Assembly (NCBI GenBank): GCA_964624235.1
Contig: CAZUXY010000008.1
Coordinates: forward strand, 1 to 64,000
Direction: 5' to 3'
DNA length: 64,000 nt
Origin: CAZUXY01 sp964624235
GTDB taxonomy: Bacteria; Spirochaetota; UBA4802; UBA5368
Numbering within the stretch: the stretch's first letter is position 1; every line of letters starts with the position of its first letter. The notes beneath the pieces were generated by a model, which had not been told where the DNA came from, made no database searches, and was given only the letters and a program-made list of their open reading frames with translations. A program made the translations under genes and the position numbers. This document shows, in pieces, positions 33,460 to 42,739 of the stretch.

Positions 33460-36054
33460 TCAGAGGGTTTCCGCGTTACCGAAACAGAGTACCCGCTGGG
33501 AAACGATATCGGCGGCAATGGTAAGGCGGCCTTCGGTGTCGTATACCCTTACGGTATCGGCGTATCGCGCATCATCCGGCAGGAGGGCGCTCAGAATGTT
33601 TTCGCGGGACATCAGGTGGTTATTATTGATAAACACGCCTTCTTTTTCGGGGAAGAGCGCCACATAGAAGATGTCGGTCTCAACGAGGTCCTGGAAGAAA
33701 TGTGTACCGAAGGAGAGTTCCGGGATCAGGTTGTCCCGCATGTGCGCGATCTCTACCAGTACCGAGATGTTGTTGATCTCTGAAAAGCGCACCGGCACTC
33801 CCAGGGCCGGGGTTGATGTTCCCCATCTGCCCGGTCCCATAAGCAGAACCGGTATGGATTCGCGTTTCAGCTGGTGGTTGAGGCGGCCTACCAGTCTTGC
33901 GACGTCATACTTGCGTGCAAGCGGCAGAGAGGAATAATGTTCGGGATCGATGTAAATAATGCGGTGTAACGGACGGATGATACTGCCTCCCAGGAAATGG
34001 CCTCTGGATTGAAAAAGAATTCGCTCTTGATCGACTTCGGAGGGTACCTCGACCACCGTTTCATGCCTGCGGGTCTGCTGGGGACGGCATTGCAGCAGGT
34101 TTATATGGTATTCCCTGTCCTGGGTGAAATTCACGGTGAATTCGATATCTACAGGGTAATCATAATTCTTTTCTATGGTGGTGAGGATTTTTTTCATATC
34201 CGCGGCGAAAGAGGTCTCTGAAAGCAGGTTGGCGAAGGTAAGAACCCAGACCTCTGATCCGGGTTTTCCCATATCCGCCAGGCTTTTTTCGGCGTCCGTA
34301 TCGCGCTCTGCAAGTATGTCCAGGGGGATGTTTATTTTTTCGGATATAATCCGGTTCAAAGGTATCGTACAAATCTCGTTTTCTTTTATATCGAGCACGT
34401 CCACATTATGCTGTGAATACCTGCGGGCATCTTCGCGCCCGTGGTGGGGGCGGGCCATGGGCGCATCCAGCGCGATGATGCTGGGGTAATCACCCTCAGT
34501 ACGGTTGACCGCCCTGGTTCCGAGTCCCATTATCAGTCTCAGCATTCCTCCTTTCGGGTCTATGCCGCTTTTCCATACAAAGGTGTTATACGAAAGGCCG
34601 ACTCCGGCAAGGTTGGGAAAAAAGTAATCGGCGTGGTATGAACCCGAGACCCGCTGCACCAGCAGGGCCATCTGCTCGTCGAGACGGTCCAGTCCCCGCT
34701 GCAGACGATACGCGAGCGCGTCTTCATCCATGGTGCTGGCGTACACCTTCCGCACGGCGTCTATGAATCCGGCGAATCTCTGCGAGGGCGGACCCTGGTT
34801 GACGCAGAAAAAACTCTCATATTTTCCCGCGAAGGCGTTGCCGAAGGCGTCTTCCAGCAGGCTTGAAGACCGTACGATATAGGGTGACTGGCCGAAATAA
34901 TCAACTATGTGCTGAAAGCTTTCGTAAATTTCCTCGGGAAAGGTGCCCCACTGCATAAGTTCTTTCAGTTTTGCGGCTGCGGTGAAGTACTTTTCGGGTG
35001 TTTTGTGCTCCATGAACACTCTCCACCACCCGTTGTGCACTATGTAGCTGTAAAACACGTCAGAACCTATGTAAAACGAATCATGAGGCTCCAGCAGTTC
35101 GTTCCATCGGGGTTCGCCGCTGTTGGCAAGAATTTTTCGCGCCAGCAACATTCCTACCGTTTTCCCACCGATATAACCGGTTCCGACCAGCCTGTCCCTG
35201 ATGTTCAGAAAGTCCTCCAGGGAAAAATTTCGCACAGCCAGGCCCAGTATGCGCGGGTCCTTACCCATCATGATACGACAGAGGTCTTCAAGCATGACGT
35301 TGCGTTCATTCGACCGTTCGATGCTCCCCTGAAGGTCTTCCGCCCTTAAAAAAAGGCGGTCCCAGTAATCGAGGGTGCGTCGTGTGCCCACGTATCCTTT
35401 CTGCTGTATATGATCGATAAGGCGGGCAGCGTCCACACTGTTGGTAATCGGCGTAAGTTTACTGTTTTTCAGCAGGTGGGGAAAAAACATGGTGGGTGAG
35501 TACCGGTTCTGCGCCTTGAGGGGATGTATATAGTAATTACCGCGGGAGTTATATACGTCTATAAGCACCTGGGTTGTTTCCCTGATGCGGGCGATGGTTT
35601 TAAACGACAGGCTGTTTCGCAGGATTGAGAAATAAGCGATGGTCCCCATTTCATAAAGGAAGGGACAGGTTACCATGAAGAAATTACCTATCATGAGATC
35701 GGTTGCCCATGCGGACTGGAGATCGCTCAGGCAGTCGAACACGTAACAGATCCCTCTGCCCTCATGCGTGATGATTGAATGGACCTCCGCGGAGAATGAC
35801 TCAAATCCGCTGAACGAATCAAGTGTATATATCACGCTGCAGCGGTCTGCGGTAAGAATGGGTTCGTGTGCCGCAAAACGCATGTATACCACCCGGTTGT
35901 TCATTGTGAGTGAGGTTTCGGCGTAGGGTAAGGCAAACCGGAAATAGTCGTCGATCGTATCGACCTGCCATACCACGTTGTCACCCATTCGCATGTGATC
36001 GATTACGTGGTCGAGACCCTCGATGCCGGTGCTGTATTCGTTATTGCGGTTCAT
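33460..36054 (-). CDS. PEP-synthase N-domain protein with degenerate KaiC-like N terminus
   Basis: Protein of 864 aa, not a complete PEP synthase. Residues about 1-200 look like a KaiC/RadA fold (GIEGLDHVIDHM), but the P-loop position reads WQVDTIDDYF, with no Gly-Lys-Thr/Ser, so ATP binding there is unlikely. Residues about 280-830 resemble the nucleotide-binding N-terminal domain of PEP synthase/pyruvate phosphate dikinase (GYIGGKTVGMLLARKI; SPYIVRSSSLLEDAFGNAFA). The swivelling phosphohistidine domain and the PEP-binding barrel are missing. It could be a nucleotide-binding regulator or phosphotransfer enzyme with a separate partner. Confidence 0.68.
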   Translation of the reverse strand: MNRNNEYSTGIEGLDHVIDHMRMGDNVVWQVDTIDDYFRFALPYAETSLTMNNRVVYMRFAAHEPILTADRCSVIYTLDSFSGFESFSAEVHSIITHEGRGICYVFDCLSDLQSAWATDLMIGNFFMVTCPFLYEMGTIAYFSILRNSLSFKTIARIRETTQVLIDVYNSRGNYYIHPLKAQNRYSPTMFFPHLLKNSKLTPITNSVDAARLIDHIQQKGYVGTRRTLDYWDRLFLRAEDLQGSIERSNERNVMLEDLCRIMMGKDPRILGLAVRNFSLEDFLNIRDRLVGTGYIGGKTVGMLLARKILANSGEPRWNELLEPHDSFYIGSDVFYSYIVHNGWWRVFMEHKTPEKYFTAAAKLKELMQWGTFPEEIYESFQHIVDYFGQSPYIVRSSSLLEDAFGNAFAGKYESFFCVNQGPPSQRFAGFIDAVRKVYASTMDEDALAYRLQRGLDRLDEQMALLVQRVSGSYHADYFFPNLAGVGLSYNTFVWKSGIDPKGGMLRLIMGLGTRAVNRTEGDYPSIIALDAPMARPHHGREDARRYSQHNVDVLDIKENEICTIPLNRIISEKINIPLDILAERDTDAEKSLADMGKPGSEVWVLTFANLLSETSFAADMKKILTTIEKNYDYPVDIEFTVNFTQDREYHINLLQCRPQQTRRHETVVEVPSEVDQERILFQSRGHFLGGSIIRPLHRIIYIDPEHYSSLPLARKYDVARLVGRLNHQLKRESIPVLLMGPGRWGTSTPALGVPVRFSEINNISVLVEIAHMRDNLIPELSFGTHFFQDLVETDIFYVALFPEKEGVFINNNHLMSRENILSALLPDDARYADTVRVYDTEGRLTIAADIVSQRVLCFGNAETL

Positions 36055-36092
36055 TCCGGATTTTTTACACCCGTTTCCCCGGGCTGTGCTGT

Positions 36093-36122
36093 ATTGTCTG
36101 TCCTCACGACGGTCACGGTCAA
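36093..36122 (-). promoter_or_regulatory. Possible promoter for the PEP-synthase-like gene
   Basis: Minus strand: TTGACC (36122-36117), 18-nt spacer, GACAAT (36098-36093), about 40 nt before the ATG at 36054. Confidence 0.4.
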
Positions 36123-36174
36123 ATATTATTTTATCAGTCAGGGTTTACGAGAAGCAGGGATTACCAACCGCGGA

Positions 36175-36195
36175 TATTTAGTATGGCTAAATACT
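36175..36195. promoter_or_regulatory. Operator-like inverted repeat between PEP-synthase-like and glutamate-synthase-like genes
   Basis: TATTTAG (36175-36181) / CTAAATA (36187-36193) around a 5-nt centre, also readable as AGTAT...ATACT (36180-36195). It resembles the gdhA repeats and lies in a 351-nt AT-rich divergent spacer (36055-36405), which also holds CATAT...ATATG at 36246-36262. Confidence 0.45.
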
Positions 36196-36405
36196 GGTTT
36201 ATCTATACTAAAATTTTGATTAATAATATTTTTATGTATACAATACATATATTGAACATATGAACAAATAATGACTTATTGTTACATCAATGTTAAATTC
36301 ATCATGAAATACTATAGTCACGGTGGATTTTTATGGTGGAGTGAGGCCTATGGTTTAGTGTTACTCATATAAGTTAATGCATTACCGTAGTTCAGGAGGA
36401 ACACA

Positions 36406-38046
36406 ATGATACAATGGTCAAAGATCAATGACGCCCTGGGGACCGTAAATCGCGGGAACGCGGCGGAATCGGGACTCTGCACGCTTTGCCGGGCCGACTG
36501 CGCCGGCAAATGCGAAACCTGGGTCTCGTGCATGAAAGGAAGAAAAATGCTTTATCCAAGGGACTTCGGTTCCATTACCGCCGGCAGCTCGAATACCACG
36601 CACGTAGGTGTCTCTTACAACTCTATAAGGATTAACGGATATAATTACGGCTCTGCCGGTGTACCTTCAGGGTTGTCAAACAATCCAGATGACTGCATTT
36701 TCACCAATGTCACTATCGACGGGCAATTCGGAAAGACGGTGAAAACCCGGTTCAGGATACCCATCATGACCGGTGCGTTGGGATCGACTTTTATCGCCGC
36801 CAAGTACTGGGATTCCTTTGCCATAGGGGCCGCTCTGGTGGGCTACCCCGTGGTGGTAGGGGAGAACGTCGCAGGTATCGACCGCGACGCCGTCATAGAA
36901 AACGGGATTATCAAAAGCGCGCCCGAACTGGACAGAAGGGTGGATACCTATCTGCGCTATTTCGATGGTTACGGCGCCATCATCGTGCAGATGAACGTGG
37001 AAGACTCCCGAAACGGCGTGGCAGAGTATATCATCAAGAAATACGGGGACAGGGTGATAATGGAGCTCAAATGGGGCCAGGGAGCGAAGGATATCGGTGG
37101 CGAGATACAGGTCAACGACATCGAATACGCCCGTTTCCTGAAGAAACGGGGCTACCTTGTCGATCCCGATCCCACAAAGCCCGAGGTGGAGGAGGCATTC
37201 AGACACGGAACCATAAAGTCCTTTGCGAGGCACAGCCGCCTGGGTTATACCGACCTTTCGGATTCATCAAAAGTGCAGGAAAACTTTGTAAACACGGTTG
37301 AATATCTGCGCTCGCTGGGGTATAAACGCATAACCCTTAAAACCGGTTCCTATGGTATGGAGGCCCTGGCCCTGGCAATCAAACTGGCCACCGTTACAAA
37401 ACTTGACCTGCTCACCATCGACGGGTCGGGGGGCGGTACGGGCATGAGTCCGTGGAACATGATGGAAACCTGGGGCGTTCCCTCGGTGCTTCTGCATGCG
37501 AAAGCCCATGAATACGCCGGTATACTGGCTAAGAAAGGTGCCGACGTTGTTGATCTTTCGTTTGCCGGAGGACTGGCGCGTGAGGACCATGTTTTCAAGG
37601 CCCTCGCGCTGGGAGCGCCCTACACGAAACTGGTATGCATGGGCCGGGCCCTTATGATCCCCGGGTTCCTTGGAGCGAACATCGAGGGTGTTCTGCACCC
37701 TGAACGAAGGGCGAAGCTGAACGGGAACTGGGATAAACTGCCCAATGCGGCACAGGAAAACGGAACGTCGGTGGAAGAGATTTTTGCCGGTTATTACGAT
37801 GTGCAGAAAAAAGTGGGCGCCGCGGAAATGAAAAATATCCCCTATGGAGCCATAGCGGCATGGACCCTCAGCGACAAACTGGCCGCGGGACTGCAGCAAC
37901 TGATGGCCGGAGCGCGCAAATTCTCGCTCGATCAGATCAGCAGAAACGATATATTCGCGGGAAACAGGGAAACCCAGAAAGAAACCGGGCTATCCCTGAT
38001 TACCGAGTATCAGGACGATATCGCGAAGCAGATTCTTAAGTCATAG
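36406..38046 (+). CDS. FMN-binding glutamate synthase-domain protein
   Basis: Protein of 546 aa corresponding to the FMN/2-oxoglutarate half of the glutamate synthase large subunit, without the glutaminase domain, as in archaeal-type or stand-alone GltB homologues. The signature GSGGGTGMSPWNMMETWG (about residues 344-361) and the following AGGLAREDH are clear. The N terminus holds five Cys in 18 residues (Cys25, 28, 32, 36, 42), suggesting an extra metal or Fe-S site. AGGAGG precedes the ATG. It would need a partner to deliver ammonia or reducing power; none is adjacent. Alternative: a related FMN oxidoreductase not making glutamate. Confidence 0.82.
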   Translation: MIQWSKINDALGTVNRGNAAESGLCTLCRADCAGKCETWVSCMKGRKMLYPRDFGSITAGSSNTTHVGVSYNSIRINGYNYGSAGVPSGLSNNPDDCIFTNVTIDGQFGKTVKTRFRIPIMTGALGSTFIAAKYWDSFAIGAALVGYPVVVGENVAGIDRDAVIENGIIKSAPELDRRVDTYLRYFDGYGAIIVQMNVEDSRNGVAEYIIKKYGDRVIMELKWGQGAKDIGGEIQVNDIEYARFLKKRGYLVDPDPTKPEVEEAFRHGTIKSFARHSRLGYTDLSDSSKVQENFVNTVEYLRSLGYKRITLKTGSYGMEALALAIKLATVTKLDLLTIDGSGGGTGMSPWNMMETWGVPSVLLHAKAHEYAGILAKKGADVVDLSFAGGLAREDHVFKALALGAPYTKLVCMGRALMIPGFLGANIEGVLHPERRAKLNGNWDKLPNAAQENGTSVEEIFAGYYDVQKKVGAAEMKNIPYGAIAAWTLSDKLAAGLQQLMAGARKFSLDQISRNDIFAGNRETQKETGLSLITEYQDDIAKQILKS

Positions 38047-38072
38047 AGATTATACTGTCTGGTCTATTCAAC

Positions 38073-38100
38073 AAAAGGCCCCCCAAAGGGCCTTTTTTTT
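38073..38100 (+). terminator. Rho-independent terminator after the glutamate-synthase-like gene
   Basis: Perfect 9-bp stem AAAAGGCCC (38073-38081) / GGGCCTTTT (38088-38096), 6-nt loop, with the T-run continuing to 38100. Confidence 0.92.
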
Positions 38101-38238
38101 ATCATTTATCCTGCATGCAGCCATGGTCCCAGGCGGACAAAAAGAAAGGTACAGGACTCTGTATGCCGTTTTAAGATTTCCAGGGGAGTGAGGGAGGATG
38201 GTGAAGAATCGGTACGTATGGATGTGGTAAGAATATGG

Positions 38239-38267
38239 CCACGGGCGGGTATCAAACCCGCCCGTGG
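38239..38267. other. Strong 12-bp GC hairpin without U-tract
   Basis: CCACGGGCGGGT (38239-38250) and ACCCGCCCGTGG (38256-38267) around ATCAA. It lies 9 nt beyond the stop of the minus-strand FecR gene. Neither side has a T-run, so it may protect a 3' end or act as a Rho-type pause rather than an intrinsic terminator. Confidence 0.7.
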
Positions 38268-38275
38268 AGGAGAAT

Positions 38276-39235
38276 TTACAGAGTGGGAATATTTTTTACC
38301 CGCTTTTCCTTTTGTTCCTGTTTTTCCTTTGCAATGCGTTCTTTCTCTTTTCTCTCGTTTTCAAGGCGTTCACGCGCAAGACGCTCGCGTTCAGCTTTTG
38401 CCCTTTTTTCGCTTTCGATGGCCGCTTTTCTTTTCTCTTTCTCGCTTTTCAATTTCTCTTCCTTTTTAAGCTTCTCTTCTTTCAGCTTCTCCTCGGCGGC
38501 CGCTTTTTCGTCTTTATCTGGTGTGATGATGACCTGTTCCAGCTCTTTTTTGGTTTCGGGGTCCAGTTTTTCGGCTGGGGTAATGTCCCTGACCTCTTCC
38601 CGTATTTCCTTGATCTCATCCGGCTTCAGCGTAACAACCTGGATCTCTTTTTTCTTCTCGATTATCTTATCAACGGTTTTCCGGTCCAGGGTTACGGTCT
38701 TGTTGACCTCGACGATTTTCTCCGCCTCTTCTATTACCTTGCCTTCTTTCACGGGATTGACTTTAATCTTACCCGAAAGTACGTCGATACGGGAAGTCTT
38801 GTGATCGGCTGACACCCTGAATGAAGTGCCCCTCACCGCCGCTATGGCCGTGGGTGATTTAACTTTAAAAGTGGAATCCTTGCCGAGCTTCGAGACGGTG
38901 ACGAACATCTTGCCCTTGTCTATCGATATGGAGGTGTCCTGCCGCATGTCCTGTATGGTCAGTTCGGTGAGCGTTATTCTGGTGTTTTCGTTTATTCTGA
39001 TAATTCCGGTGGTGCCGAATAAAATGTCGGTCATGGATGATTTTCCGGTGACGACGGTATCGCCTTTCTTCAGTATCGCTCCCGGCTGGGGTGTAATCTC
39101 GGCGCCCGCGGAGCTTACCTTCACATCACCGATCAGTGTTTGAATCGCCAGGGATGATTCACTTTTGGGTTTTTCCTTGCACGATATCATCGCGGCAAGG
39201 GAAATACCCGCAATGATTACCAGTATCTTTTTCAT
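38276..39235 (-). CDS. FecR-domain lipoprotein (copy 2)
   Basis: Envelope lipoprotein of 319 aa with the same plan as the gene at 7777. It has a signal peptide with a lipobox ending MISC (Cys near residue 19), a FecR domain (about 30-170; TAIAAVRGTSFRV strand) and a long Lys/Glu/Arg-rich tail likely to form a single helix or coiled coil (about 210-310). The start ATG at 39235 is preferred over one at 39259 because AGGAGG lies between them and the signal peptide then begins MKK. No FecI or TonB receptor is adjacent. The two copies differ clearly in sequence, so the duplication is old. Confidence 0.82.
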   Translation of the reverse strand: MKKILVIIAGISLAAMISCKEKPKSESSLAIQTLIGDVKVSSAGAEITPQPGAILKKGDTVVTGKSSMTDILFGTTGIIRINENTRITLTELTIQDMRQDTSISIDKGKMFVTVSKLGKDSTFKVKSPTAIAAVRGTSFRVSADHKTSRIDVLSGKIKVNPVKEGKVIEEAEKIVEVNKTVTLDRKTVDKIIEKKKEIQVVTLKPDEIKEIREEVRDITPAEKLDPETKKELEQVIITPDKDEKAAAEEKLKEEKLKKEEKLKSEKEKRKAAIESEKRAKAERERLARERLENERKEKERIAKEKQEQKEKRVKNIPTL

Positions 39236-39430
39236 TATAAGATTCCTCCTGAAATGCATAACACATTAATACAAGTGTAATACCTGAAATACCTGAAGAA
39301 ATGCAAATTTTGTAAAGAAATTTAATGAATAAAGACCGCCTGATTGGGGAAAATTAAGGATTATCCGGCGAAACACTTCCTCCGATAGTAATACTACAGA
39401 CCTGAACATTAATAATGTGCGACGAGATTC

Positions 39431-40576
39431 ATGCGGATTCCATTCCATAAACCCCATATAACCGACAAAGAAATCGATTCTGTCACGGAAGTATTGAAAA
39501 GCGGCTGGCTTACCATGGGAGAAAAAACCCTGGAATTCGAAAAACGCTTCAGAGCCTACATAGGCGTTAAACATGCCGTCGCGGTGAATTCCGCCACATC
39601 CGCCCTGCACTGCGCGCTGGCCGCCGCGGGGTTGAGGGAGGGGGACGAGGTGCTGCTTCCCGCAATGACCTTCGTAGCCACCGCCGAAGTGGTGCTTTAT
39701 TTCAAGGCAATACCCGTCATGGTGGATGTAAACCGCGAGACTCACCTGATGGAACCGCATGATCTCGAAAGAAAGATCAGCCCTAAAAGCCGGGCTGTAA
39801 TCCCGGTGCACTACGCCGGACAAATGTGTGATATGGACGCGATCCAGGAGATCGCCCGGCGTCACCATCTGGTGGTCATCGAAGACGCCGCCCATGCCCT
39901 GCCGGCATGGTATCGAGGCGCCGGTATCGGATCGGGAGGAGGCCTCTGTTGTTTCAGTTTTTACGCCACCAAAACCCTTGTCACGGGTGAAGGCGGCATG
40001 ATCACCACTGACTCGGACGAACTTGCCGACAGGATGTCAAGGATGAGACTGCACGGTATCGGCAGGGATTCGTGGAACCGCTATTCGGATAAAGGGTCAT
40101 GGGAATATGACGTTACGATGCTGGGGTACAAATACAACACCACCGATATCAACGCCGCCCTGGGTATTGAACAGCTGGAAAAGCTTGAATGGATGTGGAA
40201 GGTGCGTTGTGATGTCGCCGGCAGTTATGAACGGGCCTTTTCGTCGCAGGACCCGCTGATTCCTTACAGGGTTGTGGACGACCGGGTATGCGCATGGCAC
40301 CTTTATCCGCTTAAACTGAACCTTGAAGCGCTCAGCATATCCCGTGACGGGTTTATAACGGAATTGAAGAACCGGGGAATCGGCACCAGCGTGCATTATA
40401 TCCCCCTTCCGCGGTTCAGCTACTACCGTGACAGGGGATACCGTGCCGGGGATTATCCCGGTGCCGAGTGGGTGTACGAAAGGGTCGTTTCCCTCCCCAT
40501 CTATCCCGGAATGGAGGAAAAGGCCGGGTACATCGCCGAATGTGTAACCGATATCGCAAGTAAAAACCGGCGCTGA
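39431..40576 (+). CDS. DegT/DnrJ/EryC1/StrS-family sugar aminotransferase
   Basis: PLP-dependent aminotransferase of nucleotide-sugar 4- or 3-keto groups, used in surface polysaccharide or glycan synthesis (381 aa). Seen: the N-terminal SGWLTMGEKTLEFE pattern, the PLP-site VIEDAAHALPA (about residues 152-162), FYATKTLVTGEGG with the Schiff-base Lys (about 181), and YKYNTTDINAALG. Its neighbour is a membrane-bound nucleotide-sugar dehydratase, 32 nt downstream, so the pair probably makes an amino sugar such as a QuiNAc/bacillosamine-type product. Confidence 0.92.
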   Translation: MRIPFHKPHITDKEIDSVTEVLKSGWLTMGEKTLEFEKRFRAYIGVKHAVAVNSATSALHCALAAAGLREGDEVLLPAMTFVATAEVVLYFKAIPVMVDVNRETHLMEPHDLERKISPKSRAVIPVHYAGQMCDMDAIQEIARRHHLVVIEDAAHALPAWYRGAGIGSGGGLCCFSFYATKTLVTGEGGMITTDSDELADRMSRMRLHGIGRDSWNRYSDKGSWEYDVTMLGYKYNTTDINAALGIEQLEKLEWMWKVRCDVAGSYERAFSSQDPLIPYRVVDDRVCAWHLYPLKLNLEALSISRDGFITELKNRGIGTSVHYIPLPRFSYYRDRGYRAGDYPGAEWVYERVVSLPIYPGMEEKAGYIAECVTDIASKNRR

Positions 40577-40608
40577 AGCCGGATCACCGCAGGGGTGCAA
40601 CACATACC

Positions 40609-42537
40609 ATGTCATATCTGTATAAACTCAGGGGTACCGGGCTTTTCTACGTTACAGGCGATGCCGTCATTACGGCGATTGCGGTTTTGGCCGCCCTGCT
40701 GATCGGTCATCCCGGGGAGATTGACGGGTTTCCCTGGGGACATGCGCTTTACCTCACCGCGGCCGCATGGGTCATGCTGCTGCCGTCATTTTACCTGACG
40801 GGTATGTACCGTATACTCTGGCAGTATTCCAACGTTAAAGACATGTATCGCCTTCTGTGCATACTGGCGGCATGCCTTCCCCTGTATGTGCTGGCGGGGT
40901 ATCTGTTTGACGAAGAGGCATCTTTCGGGACAGCGGTCGTTACCTTTATTTTTACTGGTGGAGGTTGTGTGCTGTACCGAGCCCTGACGAGGGACCTGCT
41001 GCGGACATCAGAGACTGTACCCGAAGCGGGTGAGGTCACCGATCCATGGGGGATCAAACGCCAGGGAGAGGACAAGCGGGTACTGATCGCCGGGGCCGGG
41101 GAGGCGGGACGGATGATCCTGTCGGAGTATCAGAGAAGGGGGATGGAGCGTTGTATAGCCGGCTTCGTGGACGACAACCACGAGAAAACCGGACGGATTC
41201 TCAACGGCAAAAAGGTGTACGCGGGAACCGCCGGAATCGCTTCGGTCATTGAATCCTTGAAAATAAATGAGGTCATCATAGCGATGCCGTCGGTGGAATC
41301 GGCCGTAGTAGAGCGAATCATAGTATCGATACGGCGCGACAACCCGGAGGTCCTCATCCGTACGCTTCCTCCCTTCACACGGATATTTGACCGGGCGCTG
41401 AGCCCGGACCTGAGAGAGCTGGGAATCGCCGATCTGTTGGGAAGGGAGGAATTTGCCGTGGACGTGGCGGCGATCAGGGAACATTTCACCGGCAAGAACA
41501 TTCTGGTGACCGGAGCGGGCGGGAGCATCGGCTCGGAACTCTGCCGTCAGCTGTTGCAGTTCGATATAAAAAAAATTGTGGCGGTGGGTAAAGGGGAACA
41601 CTCGATCTACACCCTGGCCAAGTCCATGAACGAACACCTCTATTATATGGACTCCGGCACCGAGATATACTATCGTGTGGCCGACGTCCGCGACACCGTT
41701 ATGCTCGACCATATTTTCGAACGTTTCAAACCTGATATCGTAATCCACGCGGCGGCCCATAAACATGTGCCCCTGATGGAGTATAATGAGATTGAAGCGG
41801 TGAGAAACAACGTGGGGGGCAGCGGAAATGTATTCGAAACGTGCTGTCGGCACGGGACCGGAGAGTGCATACTGGTTTCGACCGACAAGGCCGTGCGGCC
41901 GGTCAATATCATGGGTGCCACGAAACGTCTTGCCGAACTGGTCGCCCGGTATTACCATACCGAGAGGGGTCTAAAGACAGCAATCGTGCGCTTCGGGAAT
42001 GTCATCGGGAGCCGCGGTTCGGTAATACCGCTTTTCAGGGAACAGATCAGAAAAGGCGGCCCGGTCACCGTTACCCACCCCGAGGTTTCCCGTTTCTTTA
42101 TGTCGATTCCTGAAGCTTCCATTCTGGTGATTAATGCCGCGGCGTATGCCGCGGGGGGCGAGGTCTTCGTGCTCGACATGGGCAGTCAGTTCAGGGTCGT
42201 CGATGTGGCGCGAAAGCTCATCCGTCTGTACGGGCTGGAGCCCGACAGGGACATAAAGATAGAGTACACGGGACTGCGTCCGGGGGAAAAACTTTACGAA
42301 GAGCTTTTCTATGACCGGGAGAAACTGGTTAAAACCCGCAATGAAAAGATATTCATCCTCAGTTCATCGGACGAAGTGTACAACGGTAACAGGATAAAGG
42401 CTTTTACGGAAGACACCCTTCCGCGTATTTACGGGCTCGATCCGCTGGGAGTACGCAGGGCCGTCCGTGAAATGGTCCCTGAATATGAATTCGGCGACCC
42501 TCCCGATGAGAACGGTAAAAACAGGGTGGTTAACTGA
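40609..42537 (+). CDS. Membrane-bound nucleotide-sugar 4,6-dehydratase (CapD/WbpM-like)
   Basis: Polysaccharide-biosynthesis protein of 642 aa. The N-terminal 120 residues contain about four transmembrane helices. A first Rossmann-like domain (LIAGAGEAGRMIL, about residue 162) is followed by the catalytic short-chain dehydrogenase domain with TGAGGSIGSELC (about 300) and VSTDKAVRPVNIMGATKR (about 422-439). As in other WbpM/PglF-type enzymes the usual catalytic Tyr is replaced (NIMGATK), giving Met-x3-Lys. It probably acts on UDP-GlcNAc and supplies the keto sugar to the aminotransferase upstream. Confidence 0.92.
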   Translation: MSYLYKLRGTGLFYVTGDAVITAIAVLAALLIGHPGEIDGFPWGHALYLTAAAWVMLLPSFYLTGMYRILWQYSNVKDMYRLLCILAACLPLYVLAGYLFDEEASFGTAVVTFIFTGGGCVLYRALTRDLLRTSETVPEAGEVTDPWGIKRQGEDKRVLIAGAGEAGRMILSEYQRRGMERCIAGFVDDNHEKTGRILNGKKVYAGTAGIASVIESLKINEVIIAMPSVESAVVERIIVSIRRDNPEVLIRTLPPFTRIFDRALSPDLRELGIADLLGREEFAVDVAAIREHFTGKNILVTGAGGSIGSELCRQLLQFDIKKIVAVGKGEHSIYTLAKSMNEHLYYMDSGTEIYYRVADVRDTVMLDHIFERFKPDIVIHAAAHKHVPLMEYNEIEAVRNNVGGSGNVFETCCRHGTGECILVSTDKAVRPVNIMGATKRLAELVARYYHTERGLKTAIVRFGNVIGSRGSVIPLFREQIRKGGPVTVTHPEVSRFFMSIPEASILVINAAAYAAGGEVFVLDMGSQFRVVDVARKLIRLYGLEPDRDIKIEYTGLRPGEKLYEELFYDREKLVKTRNEKIFILSSSDEVYNGNRIKAFTEDTLPRIYGLDPLGVRRAVREMVPEYEFGDPPDENGKNRVVN

Positions 42538-42555
42538 ATCCCCGGATAAACATTA

Positions 42556-42585
42556 TTGACAAATACTCCTTGCCTTTCCAATAAT
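42556..42585 (+). promoter_or_regulatory. Sigma-70 promoter for hom-thrC
   Basis: TTGACA (42556-42561), 18-nt spacer, AATAAT (42580-42585). The leader of about 150 nt to the hom ATG contains CCCCG...CGGGG pairing near 42612-42655; no known riboswitch was recognised. Confidence 0.65.
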
Positions 42586-42739
42586 ACGTAGCGCGCCGTT
42601 GTCACCGATTATCCCCGAAGCATCTGGTGGTTGCCGCCGCAGGCTGTGCGGGGAATAAAGGTGTGTCTTCTTTACCGGCAGAGCGGTGTTGCGTAATAAT
42701 TTGAAGGATTCACCTCACTTTGTGTTTCTGGAGTCGGTC

